Source: Streptacidiphilus sp041262165 (GTDB lineage Bacteria; Actinomycetota; Actinomycetes; Streptomycetales; Streptomycetaceae). Taken from it: a stretch of DNA of 64,000 nt. The notes beneath the pieces were generated by a model, which saw nothing but the letters and a program-made list of their open reading frames with translations, did no database searches and had not been told where the DNA came from. The DNA lies in assembly GCF_041262165.1 (NCBI RefSeq), contig NZ_JBGCBY010000031.1, positions 1 to 64,000 of the forward strand. Reading direction: 5' to 3'. The position numbers were made by a program, and so were the translations under genes. Shown in pieces: positions 37,972 through 49,444 of this stretch (positions are counted from its first letter, which is position 1; each line of letters begins with the position of its first letter).

Positions 37972-39033
37972 ATGACGTTCTCCACGGATCTGATTCCCTC
38001 GCTGGCCCCGGCCGAGTTCGCCCCGGACACCAGCTACCTCAACACCGCGTCCATGGGGCTGCCGCCCGCGCGCACCCGTTCCGCCATGGAGGCGGACCTG
38101 GCCGCGTGGGCGGCCGGGCGCAGCGACCCGGTCGGCTACGACGTGCCGGTCGGCGCCTCCCGCGCGTCCTTCGCCCGGTTGGTCGGCGCCAGGACCGAGA
38201 ACGTCGCGATCGGTGGCGCGGTGTCGGGGCTGGTCGGGCTGATCGCCGCTTCCCTGCCCGGCGGCGCCGAGGTGCTGCTCGCGGCAGGCGACTTCACCTC
38301 GCTGACCCAGCCGTTCCGCAGCCGCGACGACCTGTCGGTGCGCACCGTCCCGCTGGACCGGCTCGGCGAGGCAGTCGGTGAGCGCACAGCGCTGGTGGCA
38401 GTGAGCGCCGTGCAGTCCGCCGACGGCCGGGTCGCCGACGTGTCCGCGCTGCGCGCCGCGACCCAGCAGCACGGCGCGCGACTGCTGGTCGACGCGACCC
38501 AGGCGGCGGGGTGGCTGGAGCTGCGGGCCGACCAGGCCGACTTCCTCGTCTGCGGCGCCTACAAGTGGCTGCTCGCGCCGCGCGGCACCGCGTTCCTGGC
38601 CGTCTCGCCCGAGGCCGCCGAGACGCTTCGCCCGATCGCGCCGGGCTGGTACGCCGGGGAGGACCCGTGGGCCAGCTGCTACGACAGCGTCACGTTCGCG
38701 ACCGACGCCCGCCGTTTTGACATCTCCCCGGCCTGGTCGGCCTTCGTCGGGACGCAGACCTCCCTGGAGCTCGTCGAGGAGCTCACCCCCGCCCGTATCG
38801 GCCGGCACGACCTCGCCCTCGCCGACCGGTTCCGAACCGGTCTGGCGACGCTCGGCCACCAGGCCACCCCCGGGCGCTCGGCGATCGTCTCGGTGCCCGG
38901 CCTGGGAGGCGCCGCGGCGGCGCTCGCCCGCGCCGACGTCGTCCTGTCGGCGCGGGCGGGCAACCTGCGCGCGGCCTTCCACCTCTACAACTCGTCGGCG
39001 GACGTCGACCGCGCCCTGGACGTGCTGTCCTGC

Positions 39034-39048
<15 letters not shown>
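37972..39048 (+). CDS. Class V aminotransferase/cysteine-desulfurase-like PLP enzyme
   Basis: This 358-residue fold-type I PLP enzyme has SYLNTASMGLPP at the start, DATQAAGWLEL with the PLP-ring Asp, and CGAYKWLLAPRG with the Schiff-base Lys. It lacks an obvious sulfur-transfer Cys loop, so it is more likely an aminotransferase or lyase-type member than an Fe-S cysteine desulfurase. Divergent from the XRE regulator. The 3' end overlaps the geosmin synthase gene (other strand) by 15 bases. Confidence 0.85.
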
Positions 39049-41346
<2,298 letters not shown>

Positions 41347-41672
41347 CCGTGCCTGGCCTTTCCTCGTTCTTTCCCGCGAACCGGAATCGCCCCGATACTG
41401 ACGGTGCGTCATCTCCAGGTGTTGAAAGGGCGATCGGCCGAACCATCCGCATGGTGGTCCGTATTCACACTAGGTCGGCGATCAGCGCCGAACAACGAGG
41501 AGCAACGCCGCTCCCCCGATCAGGTGAATTCGGTGCACGCCATGATTGGACCGGCGACAATCGGGACCGCGGCGCGCCCGAGGAGGCCTGTCCCGGGCCG
41601 GGACGGGCCGGGCGGCGCGTCCATGGATACCATCTCCCCCACGACGCCCCCGCACGAACGGCCCACCGCGCG
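41347..41672. promoter_or_regulatory. Divergent intergenic region upstream of geosmin synthase
   Basis: The 326 bp between the geosmin synthase and mannosyltransferase-like genes hold both promoters. A short inverted repeat TGACG-GTG-CGTCA (41399-41411) lies about 53 bp upstream of geoA. Short ORFs here overlap nothing conserved and look non-coding. No consensus promoter was clearly seen. Confidence 0.35.
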
Positions 41673-42890
41673 ATGAGCAGCCGCAGCCCCGACCTGATAC
41701 CGACCTCGCCCTCGGACGACGGCTCCCCCCCGGCCTCGTCGCCGTCCGGAACCGAGGCGGGGCGGGGCCGTGCGCGACGGTTCCTCGGCCTGCTCTGGCC
41801 GGCAGTGGCCGTCTACGCGCTCTCCGCGGTCGCACACGTACTGGTGCTGTCCGCGATGATCCGACCTGGCGGCCCGAGCGTCCACGACCGGCTGCTGGCC
41901 TGGGACGGCGGCTTCTACCTCGACATCGCAGCCCACGGCTACCCGCACGGCCTCTCGTACGGCGCCGACGGTCAGCTCGTCGGCAACAACCTCGCCTTCT
42001 TCCCGCTCTACCCGATGCTGGTCCGAGCGGTCCACGCGGTCACCGGACTGGACTACGGCACGGCCGGCATCGTCACCGCGCAGCTCGCCCTGGTCGCCGG
42101 TCTGGTCGTGGTGCACGCCCTGGTCACCCGGCTGTACGGGCGGCGCACAGCGACGATCACCATCGTCCTGCTGGCCGGAGCGCAGCCGATGTCCCTGGTC
42201 TTCCTGATGGCCTACAGCGAGTCGCTGTTCCTGGCCCTGGCCGCCGGGGTGCTGCTCGCCGCCCACCGCCGAGCCTGGCTGACCGCGGGCCTGCTCGCCC
42301 TGCTGGCCGGGCTGACCCGGCCCGCCGCCGTGGCCGTCGTCGCCGCCCTGGGTGTCGCCGTGCTGGCGCACCTGCTGCGCGAGCGGCGAGTCAACTGGCG
42401 TCCGGTGGCGGGCCTCGCCCTCGGCTGCGCCGGGATGCCGCTCTACCTGTGGTGGGTGGGTCAGCGCGTCGGCAGGGCCGACGCGTGGTTCACCATCCAG
42501 AGCGCGGGCTGGGGCACCCAGTGGGACAACGGCCGCGCCATCTGGGACTTCCTGGTGCAGACCCTCGCCAGTGGCGACGGGTGGGTACCGGTGAGCACTG
42601 CCGTGCTGCTGATCACGCTGGTCTGCGCCACTCTCGTCACCTGGCGGCGCGGGACCTGGCCGCCGCTGCTGGTGTACGGGACCAGCATCGTCGTTCTGAC
42701 GCTCTGCCAGAGCAACTACTACCACTCCAAGCTGCGGCTGCTGCTGCCCGCGCTGCTGTTCCTGATCCCGGCTGCCCGCGCCCTGGCCCGCGCCCGCACC
42801 GGCAGCGCGGCAATCGCCCTGGTCGCGGCCACTGCCTTCGGCTGCTGGTACGGCGCGTACATGCTGACGATCTGGGCCTACGCGATCTGA
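41673..42890 (+). CDS. PIG-V-like integral membrane mannosyltransferase family protein
   Basis: This 405-residue GT-C-type protein has about eleven hydrophobic segments. The first loop, AWDGGFYLDIAAHGY, is the WDs-wY--IA--GY motif of PIG-V/GPI-mannosyltransferase-2-like proteins with its catalytic Asp, and NNLAFFPLYPMLVRA follows. In bacteria such proteins use a polyprenyl-phosphate sugar outside the membrane; the acceptor is unknown. ATG 41673 is chosen over the longer reading because a disordered Ser/Pro tail precedes helix 1. No partner gene adjoins. Confidence 0.82.
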   Translation: MSSRSPDLIPTSPSDDGSPPASSPSGTEAGRGRARRFLGLLWPAVAVYALSAVAHVLVLSAMIRPGGPSVHDRLLAWDGGFYLDIAAHGYPHGLSYGADGQLVGNNLAFFPLYPMLVRAVHAVTGLDYGTAGIVTAQLALVAGLVVVHALVTRLYGRRTATITIVLLAGAQPMSLVFLMAYSESLFLALAAGVLLAAHRRAWLTAGLLALLAGLTRPAAVAVVAALGVAVLAHLLRERRVNWRPVAGLALGCAGMPLYLWWVGQRVGRADAWFTIQSAGWGTQWDNGRAIWDFLVQTLASGDGWVPVSTAVLLITLVCATLVTWRRGTWPPLLVYGTSIVVLTLCQSNYYHSKLRLLLPALLFLIPAARALARARTGSAAIALVAATAFGCWYGAYMLTIWAYAI

Positions 42891-42947
42891 TCCAGCTGTC
42901 AGTGGCATGGATTACGGTTGCCGAGTGAGTGGGCCGGGCGGTGATCG

Positions 42948-42975
42948 GGCAGGTCCGATCAGGCAGGTCCGATCA
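42948..42975. repeat. Tandem 14-bp repeat before the ADP-ribosylglycohydrolase gene
   Basis: Two exact, adjacent copies of GGCAGGTCCGATCA (42948-42961 and 42962-42975) lie just upstream of the G-rich ribosome binding site (42981-42987). They are close enough to affect transcript start or translation. Confidence 0.7.
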
Positions 42976-42992
42976 AGAACGGGGGGGTCGAC

Positions 42993-44027
42993 ATGAAGCG
43001 GGCGGCGACGGGGGCGCTTGTGGGCATGGCGATCGGGGACGCCATGGGCTTCCCGACGGAGTTCAGGACGATGGAACGGATCGCGGCCGAGTTCGGCCCG
43101 TGGCGGGAACTGCCGCTGCCGGTCTCCTCCGGCACCGCGTATGTCACCGACGACACCCAGATGACGCTGGCCCTCGGCGAGGGACTGGTGGCGGCACTGG
43201 CCGGCGGCCCGCTGACCGCGGCGCGGATGGAGCCGCCGGTCCGCGAGGAGTTCGTCTCCTGGTGGCGTTCCCCGGACAACAACCGTGCGCCCGGGATGAC
43301 CTGCCTGCGCGCCTGCGAGCTGCTGAGCCACGGCGGCCGGTGGCAGCAGGCCAGCCAGATCGACTCCAAGGGCTGCGGTGCCAACATGCGCGTCGCACCG
43401 ATCGGCCTGATACCGGGCCTCACCGCCGAGCAGCGCTCGGGCGCGGCGCAACTGCAGTCCGCGCTGACCCACGGCCATCCGACCGCGCTGGCCGCCAGCG
43501 ACCTGACGGCGTACACCGTCCTGCTGCTGGCGCAGGGCACTGCGCCGGGCGAGCTGCTGCCGCTGCTGCGCGCCTACGCCGAGCAGAACCGCGAGCTCTA
43601 CCGGACCGACTGGCTCGGCGACCTGGCCGAGCAGGCACACGACCAGGACCGGGCCGCGTTCGCCGCCCGGGGCTGGGACGACTGCCTCGGCGTCCTGGAC
43701 CGGGTCGGGGCGGCGCTGACCGCACCCGACCCGGACGCCGACCCGTGCCTGGCCACCGGCGAGGGCTGGATCGCGGAGGAGGCGTTCGCGGCCGGTCTCT
43801 ACTGCTTCCTGCTGATGCCGGACGATCCGCAGTCGGTGGTGCGCCGTGGCGCGTACTCCTCCGGTGACTCGGACTCCATCGCCGCCCTGGCCGGCGCCTT
43901 CGTCGGCGCTCATCTCGGCGCCGACGCCTGGCCGGACGCTTGGACCGAGGTCATCGAGTACCGCGAACGTCTCCTTGCCCTCGGCGAAGCCTGGGACGGG
44001 TTGGTCCCGGGCGGGGCGAACGAGTAG
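42993..44027 (+). CDS. ADP-ribosylglycohydrolase family protein
   Basis: This 344-residue all-helical di-metal hydrolase removes ADP-ribose from proteins or small molecules. The N-terminal GALVGMAIGDAMGFPTEF, metal motif TDDTQMTLAL, and C-terminal SGDSDSIAALAGAFVGA give the characteristic acidic residues that bind two Mg ions. ATG 42993 is preceded by an uninterrupted G run at 42981-42987. It is monocistronic; the target is unknown (DraG-like, ARH3-like or toxin reversal are all possible). Confidence 0.92.
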   Translation: MKRAATGALVGMAIGDAMGFPTEFRTMERIAAEFGPWRELPLPVSSGTAYVTDDTQMTLALGEGLVAALAGGPLTAARMEPPVREEFVSWWRSPDNNRAPGMTCLRACELLSHGGRWQQASQIDSKGCGANMRVAPIGLIPGLTAEQRSGAAQLQSALTHGHPTALAASDLTAYTVLLLAQGTAPGELLPLLRAYAEQNRELYRTDWLGDLAEQAHDQDRAAFAARGWDDCLGVLDRVGAALTAPDPDADPCLATGEGWIAEEAFAAGLYCFLLMPDDPQSVVRRGAYSSGDSDSIAALAGAFVGAHLGADAWPDAWTEVIEYRERLLALGEAWDGLVPGGANE

Positions 44028-44140
44028 CGCACCCGACCGGGCCTCCGCGCCGAGGCACTGCGCGGGCGGCGCGGGGCCGGACTTGTCGTCCGCGTCCAGC
44101 CGCCGTCCCGCCACCTGGTCCACGTCGGGAGAGTTTCGTT

Positions 44141-44980
44141 CTACCTCAGGAGTTTCGCCGCGAAGTCCGGGACGTACTGCTGCAGGTCCCGGGGCGGACG
44201 CTGATAGCCCCGGGACGACGGACGCTTGGGGATTTCCACCTTCTGCGTGGGGATCTCCTGGTAGGGGACGGCGGCGAGCAGGTCGGCGATCATGTTGATG
44301 CGGGCGCGGCGCTTGTCGTCGCTCTCGACGATCCGCCAGCGGGCCTCGGGGATGTCGGTGTGGACGAACATCTCGTCCTTGGCCCGGGAGTAGTCCTCCC
44401 AGCGGGTGATGGACTCCAGGTCCATCGGCGAGAGCTTCCAGCGGCGCATGGGGTCGTTCGCGCGCGCCCGGAAGCGCCGCTGCTGCTCGGTGTCGCTGAC
44501 GGAGAACCAGTACTTGTACAGGTAGACGCCGTCCTCGACGAGCATCCGCTCGAAGATGGGGCACTGGTGCAGGAACCGGTGGTACTCGTCCTGGGTGCAG
44601 AAACCCATCACCCGCTCCACCCCGGCACGGTTGTACCAGCTGCGGTCGAACAGACTGATCTCACCCGCGGCCGGCAACTGCTCGATGTAGCGCTGGAAGT
44701 ACCACTGGCCGCGCTGGCGCTCGGTGGGCACCGGCAACGCCACGATATGGGCGACCCGGGGGCTGAGGTACTCGGTGACCCGCTTGATCACCCCGCCCTT
44801 GCCGGCGGCGTCGCGGCCCTCGAAGACCACGACCACCCGGGCACCGGTGCTTCGCACCCACTCCTGCATGGTCACCAGCTCCGCCTGGAGCCGGTACAGC
44901 TCGCGCTCGTAGGGCTTCTTCGGGAGTCTGCTCACCGCAGCGTTCCCCGCAGCGGCGCCTTCCGCCGACTTCTTCGCCAC
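44141..44980 (-). CDS. ppk2: Polyphosphate kinase 2
   Basis: This 279-residue PPK2 class I-like enzyme transfers phosphate between polyphosphate and nucleoside diphosphates, usually using polyP to make GTP or ATP. Walker A is FEGRDAAGKGG, the lid/Walker B region is FDRSWYNRAGVE, and YKYWFSVSDTEQQRRF and RWKLSPMDLES are strongly conserved. GTG start at 44978-44980 has AAGGGGG upstream; a longer reading runs into unrelated sequence. Divergent from the MarC-like gene. Confidence 0.94.
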   Translation of the reverse strand: MAKKSAEGAAAGNAAVSRLPKKPYERELYRLQAELVTMQEWVRSTGARVVVVFEGRDAAGKGGVIKRVTEYLSPRVAHIVALPVPTERQRGQWYFQRYIEQLPAAGEISLFDRSWYNRAGVERVMGFCTQDEYHRFLHQCPIFERMLVEDGVYLYKYWFSVSDTEQQRRFRARANDPMRRWKLSPMDLESITRWEDYSRAKDEMFVHTDIPEARWRIVESDDKRRARINMIADLLAAVPYQEIPTQKVEIPKRPSSRGYQRPPRDLQQYVPDFAAKLLR

Positions 44981-45124
44981 GTCCGGTAGCCCCCTTCTCG
45001 ACGATCCGCCCACCTGCCCGTGCGGCTGCGTGCCACCGTACGTCCCTGCGGCCTGGCGACTCGTGAACTCGGCGTCCCGGCGCGCCGAGGCATGCCCGCC
45101 GCGCGCCCCGGGGATGATCGGGGA

Positions 45125-45772
45125 ATGTCTGCCCTGAATCTGTCCGGTGCGTTCATCACCTTTTTCGCGGTGATCGGACCGCCCAAGGTGCTGCTGGCTT
45201 TCGCGCATCTGAGCCGGACCCGGAGCGTACCCGAGCTGAACCGGATCGGACTGCTGGGCTCTGCGGTCGCCGCCGGGGTCGGCGTCGTGGTCGCGTACAC
45301 GGCCAGGGTGCTGACGAAGTTCTTCCACGTCAGCTTCCAGGCTCTGGAACTGGCCGGCGGGGCCATCTTCTTCATCTACGCGGTGGCCCTGGTGCTCGGC
45401 ATCCACCTGGGCGGCGGCCGGCCCGAGGACGAGGGGTCGGAGGCGTCCAACCCGGTGGCCGAGGGCATCCGCGAACTGATGCTTCCCTTCGTGGTCAGTC
45501 CGCTCGCGATGACCGCTGTCCTGGTGGAGTCGCTCGGCAAGGACAGCTGGACCTGGTGGACCACGGTCGCCGGAGCCTATGCGGCGGTCATCGTGATCGA
45601 CTGTGTGTGCGTCCTGCTCCTTTCCCGGCTGATGAAGCAGGCGCACACGACGACGCTGGAGGTGCTCTCGCGACTGCTCGGGCTGCTGCTGGCGGCAGTC
45701 GGCGTGGAGTTGTTCCTGCAGGGGCTCGGCGCGCTGGGCCTGCTGCCGCCCGCCGCGCTGAACCGGGAGTGA
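45125..45772 (+). CDS. MarC/UPF0056-family membrane protein
   Basis: This 215-residue membrane protein has six predicted helices. SGAFITFFAVIGPPKVLLAFAHLSR is the family N-terminal pattern (ITFF-V--P), and ELMLPFVVSPLAMTAVLV is the second hallmark. The family was once linked to multiple antibiotic resistance, but its function is unknown. ATG 45125; the longer reading is rejected. Convergent with the drug-efflux permease. Confidence 0.82.
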   Translation: MSALNLSGAFITFFAVIGPPKVLLAFAHLSRTRSVPELNRIGLLGSAVAAGVGVVVAYTARVLTKFFHVSFQALELAGGAIFFIYAVALVLGIHLGGGRPEDEGSEASNPVAEGIRELMLPFVVSPLAMTAVLVESLGKDSWTWWTTVAGAYAAVIVIDCVCVLLLSRLMKQAHTTTLEVLSRLLGLLLAAVGVELFLQGLGALGLLPPAALNRE

Positions 45773-45809
45773 TCCCCCACCTGGTGCAGCGCCGTGGGCG
45801 TCCTGACGA

Positions 45810-46718
45810 CTACTTGGCCAGCCTGCCGAGCAGCGAGGACGCCGCCGCGATGCCCAGCAGCGCGGCCACCACCAGCACGGTGAAGTCCGTCAGCAGATGC
45901 GCCGGGCTGCCCAGCAGCAGCCCGCGCAGGGCGTCGACCTGGTAGCTGAGCGGGTTGGCCTTGCTGACCGCCTGGAGCCAGCCCGGCATGACGGAGACCG
46001 GGTAGAGCGCGCTGGAGCTGAAGAACAGCGGCATCGTGATGGCCTGCCCGATGCCCATCAGCCGGTCCCGGGTGAGGACGATGCCGGCGATGGTCATCGA
46101 GAGGCAGGAGAAGAAGGCCCCGCCGAGCACCACGACCACCACCACGGCCAGCAGCTTCAGCGGGTTCCAGGTGAGTCCGACGCCCAGGATCGCCGCGAAG
46201 ACGACCACGACCAGTGCCTGGATCACCGCCTTCACCCCCGCCGCGAAGGCCTTCCCGGTGACCAGCGCCGCCCTCGGGGTGGGAGTGACCAGGAGCTTGG
46301 TGAGGACACCGGAGTCCCGCTCCCAGATGATCATGATGCCGTAGAAGATGGCGATGAACATCGCGGACTGGGCGATGATGCCCGGGGCGAGGAAGTCGAG
46401 GTAGGGCATCCCGCCAGTGGGGATGGCGTGGATCCGGTTGAACGTCTCGCCGAAGATCAGCAGCCACAGGGCGGGCTGCACCGCGCGGGTGTAGAGCTCG
46501 GAGCGGTCGTGGCGGAGCTTCTGCAGTTCCACCATGCACATCGCGCCGACTCTGGCCGGCACGATCCGCCACCCGGTCCTCGGGCGGGGCGGGACCAGCA
46601 GCAGCGAGAGGACCGACGCCGCGGTCGGCGGCTGAGCCGACGCCGGGCCCGGTTCCAGGACGGGTGCCGACATCGGGTCAGCCGACCCGGGACGCGGTGC
46701 GGCGGGTACGGCGGACAT
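45810..46718 (-). CDS. ABC-2 permease, drug-efflux (DrrB-like)
   Basis: This 302-residue permease has six predicted helices and the ABC-2/NodJ signature (LYPVSVMPGWLQAVSKANPLSYQVDALRGLL). The N-terminus carries a disordered Ala/Pro-rich segment. ATG at 46716-46718 with GGGAGAGGA upstream is used; it overlaps the ATPase gene by 41 bases. An ATG at 46671-46673 is also possible. Pairs with the ATPase to export a drug or endogenous metabolite; regulated by the upstream MarR gene. Confidence 0.9.
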   Translation of the reverse strand: MSAVPAAPRPGSADPMSAPVLEPGPASAQPPTAASVLSLLLVPPRPRTGWRIVPARVGAMCMVELQKLRHDRSELYTRAVQPALWLLIFGETFNRIHAIPTGGMPYLDFLAPGIIAQSAMFIAIFYGIMIIWERDSGVLTKLLVTPTPRAALVTGKAFAAGVKAVIQALVVVVFAAILGVGLTWNPLKLLAVVVVVVLGGAFFSCLSMTIAGIVLTRDRLMGIGQAITMPLFFSSSALYPVSVMPGWLQAVSKANPLSYQVDALRGLLLGSPAHLLTDFTVLVVAALLGIAAASSLLGRLAK

Positions 46719-47565
46719 CGCGGAAGTCCTCTCCCTCGGCATTGTCGTCGGCGGACCGGCCGCCCTGGAGGCCACTGCCGGCGTGGTGCCGGAACACGTC
46801 CTCGAGCGTCGGCGCCGCCAACTCGCCGACCAGGTCTGCCTTGAGCCGCTCGGGCGTGCCGAGCGCGCGTATCCGTCCCCGGTGCATCAGGGCGACCCGG
46901 TCGCAGTACTGCTCGGCCTCGTCCATGTAGTGGGTGGTGACCAGCACGGTCATCCCGGTGGCGTCTCTGATCTCGCCGATCCGGTCCCAGACGCTGGCGC
47001 GGGCGATCGGGTCGAGGCCGATCGTGGGCTCGTCCAGGATCAGCAGCCGGGGCGCGCTGACCAGGGCCTGCGCAAGTTCCAGGCGCCGGATCATGCCGCC
47101 CGAGTAGGTCCCGGCGAGCCGGTCTGCGGCTTCGGTGAGCGCGACGGCCTCCAACGCCTCGGCGACGCGCGCGGAGCGTTCGCGGCGGGAGACGTCGAAG
47201 ACCCTGGCGAACAGGGTGACGTTCTCACGCCCCGTCAGCCCGCCGTCGGCGGACAGCTGCTGCGGTACGTAACCGAGGAGGCGGCGGACCGCCATCTTCT
47301 CCCTTGCGGCGTCGTGGCCGAAGACCCGGACCATCCCGGCCGGCACCGGAAGCAGCGTGGTGACCGCTCGGATGGCGGTGGTCTTCCCCGCACCGTTCGG
47401 GCCGAGCAGACCGAAGGTCTCACCGGTGCGCACGGTCAGGTCCAGCCCGTCCACGGCCTTGGTGCTGCCGAAGGAGTAGTCGAGACCGGTGCAGCGCACA
47501 GCTGCCTCGGCTCCGGGTTCCGGGTCGCGCTCCGTGGGTGCTTCGTCCGACAGCTGTACGGTCAT
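46678..47565 (-). CDS. ABC ATPase, daunorubicin-resistance DrrA-like
   Basis: This 295-residue ATPase has Walker A GPNGAGKTT, signature TYSGGMIRRLELAQAL, Walker B LLILDEPTIGLDP and switch His in VTTHYMDEAEQ. The C-terminal APTLEDVFRHHAG motif is the DrrA hallmark. ATG at 47563-47565 overlaps the MarR stop (ATGA). It energises the permease downstream; the substrate is unknown but is likely a hydrophobic drug or metabolite. Confidence 0.93.
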   Translation of the reverse strand: MTVQLSDEAPTERDPEPGAEAAVRCTGLDYSFGSTKAVDGLDLTVRTGETFGLLGPNGAGKTTAIRAVTTLLPVPAGMVRVFGHDAAREKMAVRRLLGYVPQQLSADGGLTGRENVTLFARVFDVSRRERSARVAEALEAVALTEAADRLAGTYSGGMIRRLELAQALVSAPRLLILDEPTIGLDPIARASVWDRIGEIRDATGMTVLVTTHYMDEAEQYCDRVALMHRGRIRALGTPERLKADLVGELAAPTLEDVFRHHAGSGLQGGRSADDNAEGEDFRDVRRTRRTASRVG

Positions 47566-48017
47566 GTCCCCTCCAGCTCCTGGTGCAGCCCTTCGGCGAG
47601 TCTGCGCAGCGAGGGAAGCGCGGCGGCCAGGGCTGCCTGGTCCTCCCGCGCGAGTCCGGCGACCTGCCGCCGGACCAGGTCGCCGCGTCGGATGTCCCAG
47701 CCCTCCAGTCGTTCCTCCGCCTCCCGGGTGACCGTCAGCCGGACCGCCCTGCGGTCCTGCGGATCGGCCCCGCGTTCCAACAGACCTGCCGTCACCAGTT
47801 GGTTCACCAGCGTGGACACCGAGTTCCCGGCGAGGTGGAGTTCCTTGGCAGCGGCCGCCACCCCGATTCCGGGACGGGCCAGTACCAGCCGAAGCAGCTC
47901 CACCTGCGCTCCGCGCAGGCGGGGCCCGGTGAGGTCCTGGCGCAGCCTGCGCCGGATCAGCCGCTGGATGCCGACCAGCAGCTCCGCGAGGTCCTCAGCT
48001 TCATCCGGTCCGGTCAC
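47562..48017 (-). CDS. MarR-family transcriptional regulator
   Basis: This 151-residue winged-helix protein has AKELHLAGNSVSTLVNQLVTAGLLERGADPQDRRAVRLT (recognition helix and beta wing with the conserved DxR). GTG start at 48015-48017, ten bases from a perfect 21-bp palindrome. Translationally coupled to the ATPase gene. Likely autoregulates the operon and is released by the drug exported by the transporter. Confidence 0.92.
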   Translation of the reverse strand: MTGPDEAEDLAELLVGIQRLIRRRLRQDLTGPRLRGAQVELLRLVLARPGIGVAAAAKELHLAGNSVSTLVNQLVTAGLLERGADPQDRRAVRLTVTREAEERLEGWDIRRGDLVRRQVAGLAREDQAALAAALPSLRRLAEGLHQELEGT

Positions 48018-48026
48018 ACAACCATT

Positions 48027-48047
48027 TTAGCTCTTAGTAAGAGCTAA
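48027..48047. promoter_or_regulatory. Perfect 21-bp palindrome, candidate MarR operator
   Basis: The arms TTAGCTCTTA and TAAGAGCTAA are exact complements around one central G. The AT-rich site sits directly upstream of the MarR start in GC-rich surroundings. It is a strong candidate for autoregulation of the MarR-ABC operon. Confidence 0.82.
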
Positions 48048-48174
48048 CGGAATCATGAAGCTCTCAGAGAGTTCCCACAGGCATTTCAGTGCCCCCGGCC
48101 ACCATCGGTCAGGTGATGAGCGGAACAGATCACCCACGGGTGCCGATTCCGTCGCTGAACCAAGGAGCCACCGC

Positions 48175-49195
48175 ATGACCGATCCGGACCCCGAAGCCCG
48201 TGCCACCTCTGCCACCCGGGGGCGTGCCGCCCGTCGGAGCCGGAGCAGGACTGCGACCGGAATCACCCTGGGGCTGCTGCTCGGCGCAGGGACGTTCGCG
48301 GTCGCGGGCGGGGCGAGCGGAGCGACCGGCGGAAGCCTGCTGCACGCCCTGGACACCGCGAAGCGCGTGGCTGCCACCCCGGCGGCGACCGCCACCACCC
48401 CCAAGGCCACGCCTTCGAAGGCCGCGACAGCCAAGGCCCCGACATCCACGGCAACGACAGCCAAGGCAGCCGCACCCGCGACCAGGCCCGCAGCAGTCAC
48501 CGGTCTCCGCACCGCCGGTCACCACCGCAGGACAGTCACTCACCCTCACCCGGGCCCAACAGCCCAGCCAGGTCGGCGCGCTGTTCTCCGGCAGCAGCCT
48601 GTCGAGCGGCCACCACTGCACCGCCAGCGTGGTCGACAGTCCCGCCGGGGACCTCATCGTGACCGCCGCGCACTGCATGAGCTCCGGCTCGACCGGCGAC
48701 GTCTTCGTCCCGGCCTACCGCGACGGCTCCGCGCCCTACGGCGTCTGGCAGATCTCCGACGTGGTCGAGGACTCCGCCTGGACCAGTAGCCAGGACCCGG
48801 ACGACGACGTGGCCTTCGCCGTGGTCAAGCCGCTGAACGGGCACAGCGTCCAGTCCGTCGTCGGCTCCTACGGTCTGAACACCAGTGGGGTCACCGGAGG
48901 GCAGGTCCAGATCACCGGCTACCCCGGAAGTACCGACGAACCGATCACCTGCTCGAACACCAGCTCAACCTTCAGCTCCAGCCAGCTGAAGATCTACTGC
49001 ACCGGGTACACGAACGGCACCAGCGGCAGCGGCTGGGTCTCCGGCTACGACCCGGCCAGCGGCTCCGGGACCCTGGTCGGAGTCATCGGCGGCTACGAGA
49101 CGGGCGGCGACACCCCCGACGTGTCCTACACGCCGCTGTTCGGCAGCGCCGTCCAAAGCCTCTACCAGCAGGCGGAGTCCGCGGCGGCGAGCTAG
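48175..49195 (+). pseudogene. Secreted trypsin-like serine protease, frame-shifted
   Basis: The ATG at 48175, with AAGGAG upstream (48162-48167), begins a basic N-terminus and a hydrophobic signal segment (TGITLGLLLGAGTFAVAGGASG), followed by an Ala/Thr/Lys/Pro-rich linker in the same frame to about 48500. The protease domain is in the next frame (+1): VGALFSGSSLSSGHHCTASVV, VTAAHC with the catalytic His, DDDVAFAVV with Asp and NGTSGSGWV with Ser, ending at 49195. Triad and domain are complete, so the break at about 48485-48510 is either a recent frameshift, a sequence error or a programmed slip. Confidence 0.72.
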
Positions 49196-49433
49196 GGCCT
49201 GCCCGGCCGATCTTCGCGTGCGCCCACCGCCGCAGTGACACTGTGCGGCTCCGCCGCGTGGCGGCACCTCGCCGCGAAGGGGGCACCTCCCGGCCGAAGG
49301 CTGGGGGAGAAACGCCCTGGTGGCCCCGCTACGAAGGGCGCTCCGCCGCCTTGCGAGGCACCGCACCATACGGCGGGCGCCCCGCGGCGGAGCCGCTGAT
49401 GCCCGCAGCCGCGAAGATCGGCCGGAGAGGCCC
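49195..49433. mobile_element. MITE-like element of 239 bp with 24-bp terminal inverted repeats
   Basis: The ends 49195-49218 (GGGCCTGCCCGGCCGATCTT...) and 49410-49433 are inverted copies matching at 22 of 24 positions. A second, inner pair (49245-49263 and 49378-49396, core GCGGCTCCGCCGCG) matches at 18 of 19. The middle holds CACCTCCCGGCCGAAGGCTG followed by GGGGAG, a hairpin recognised from Streptomyces intergenic repeats. There is no transposase. It sits immediately at the stop of the protease gene and before the convergent CoA-enzyme gene. Confidence 0.75.
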
Positions 49434-49444
49434 TTGTGGTGCTG

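Noticed and set aside
44980..45646. Upstream extension of the PPK2 frame to 501 residues
   Set aside because: The extension is antisense to the MarC-like gene, while a GTG with AAGGGGG at 44980 starts exactly at the family N-terminus.
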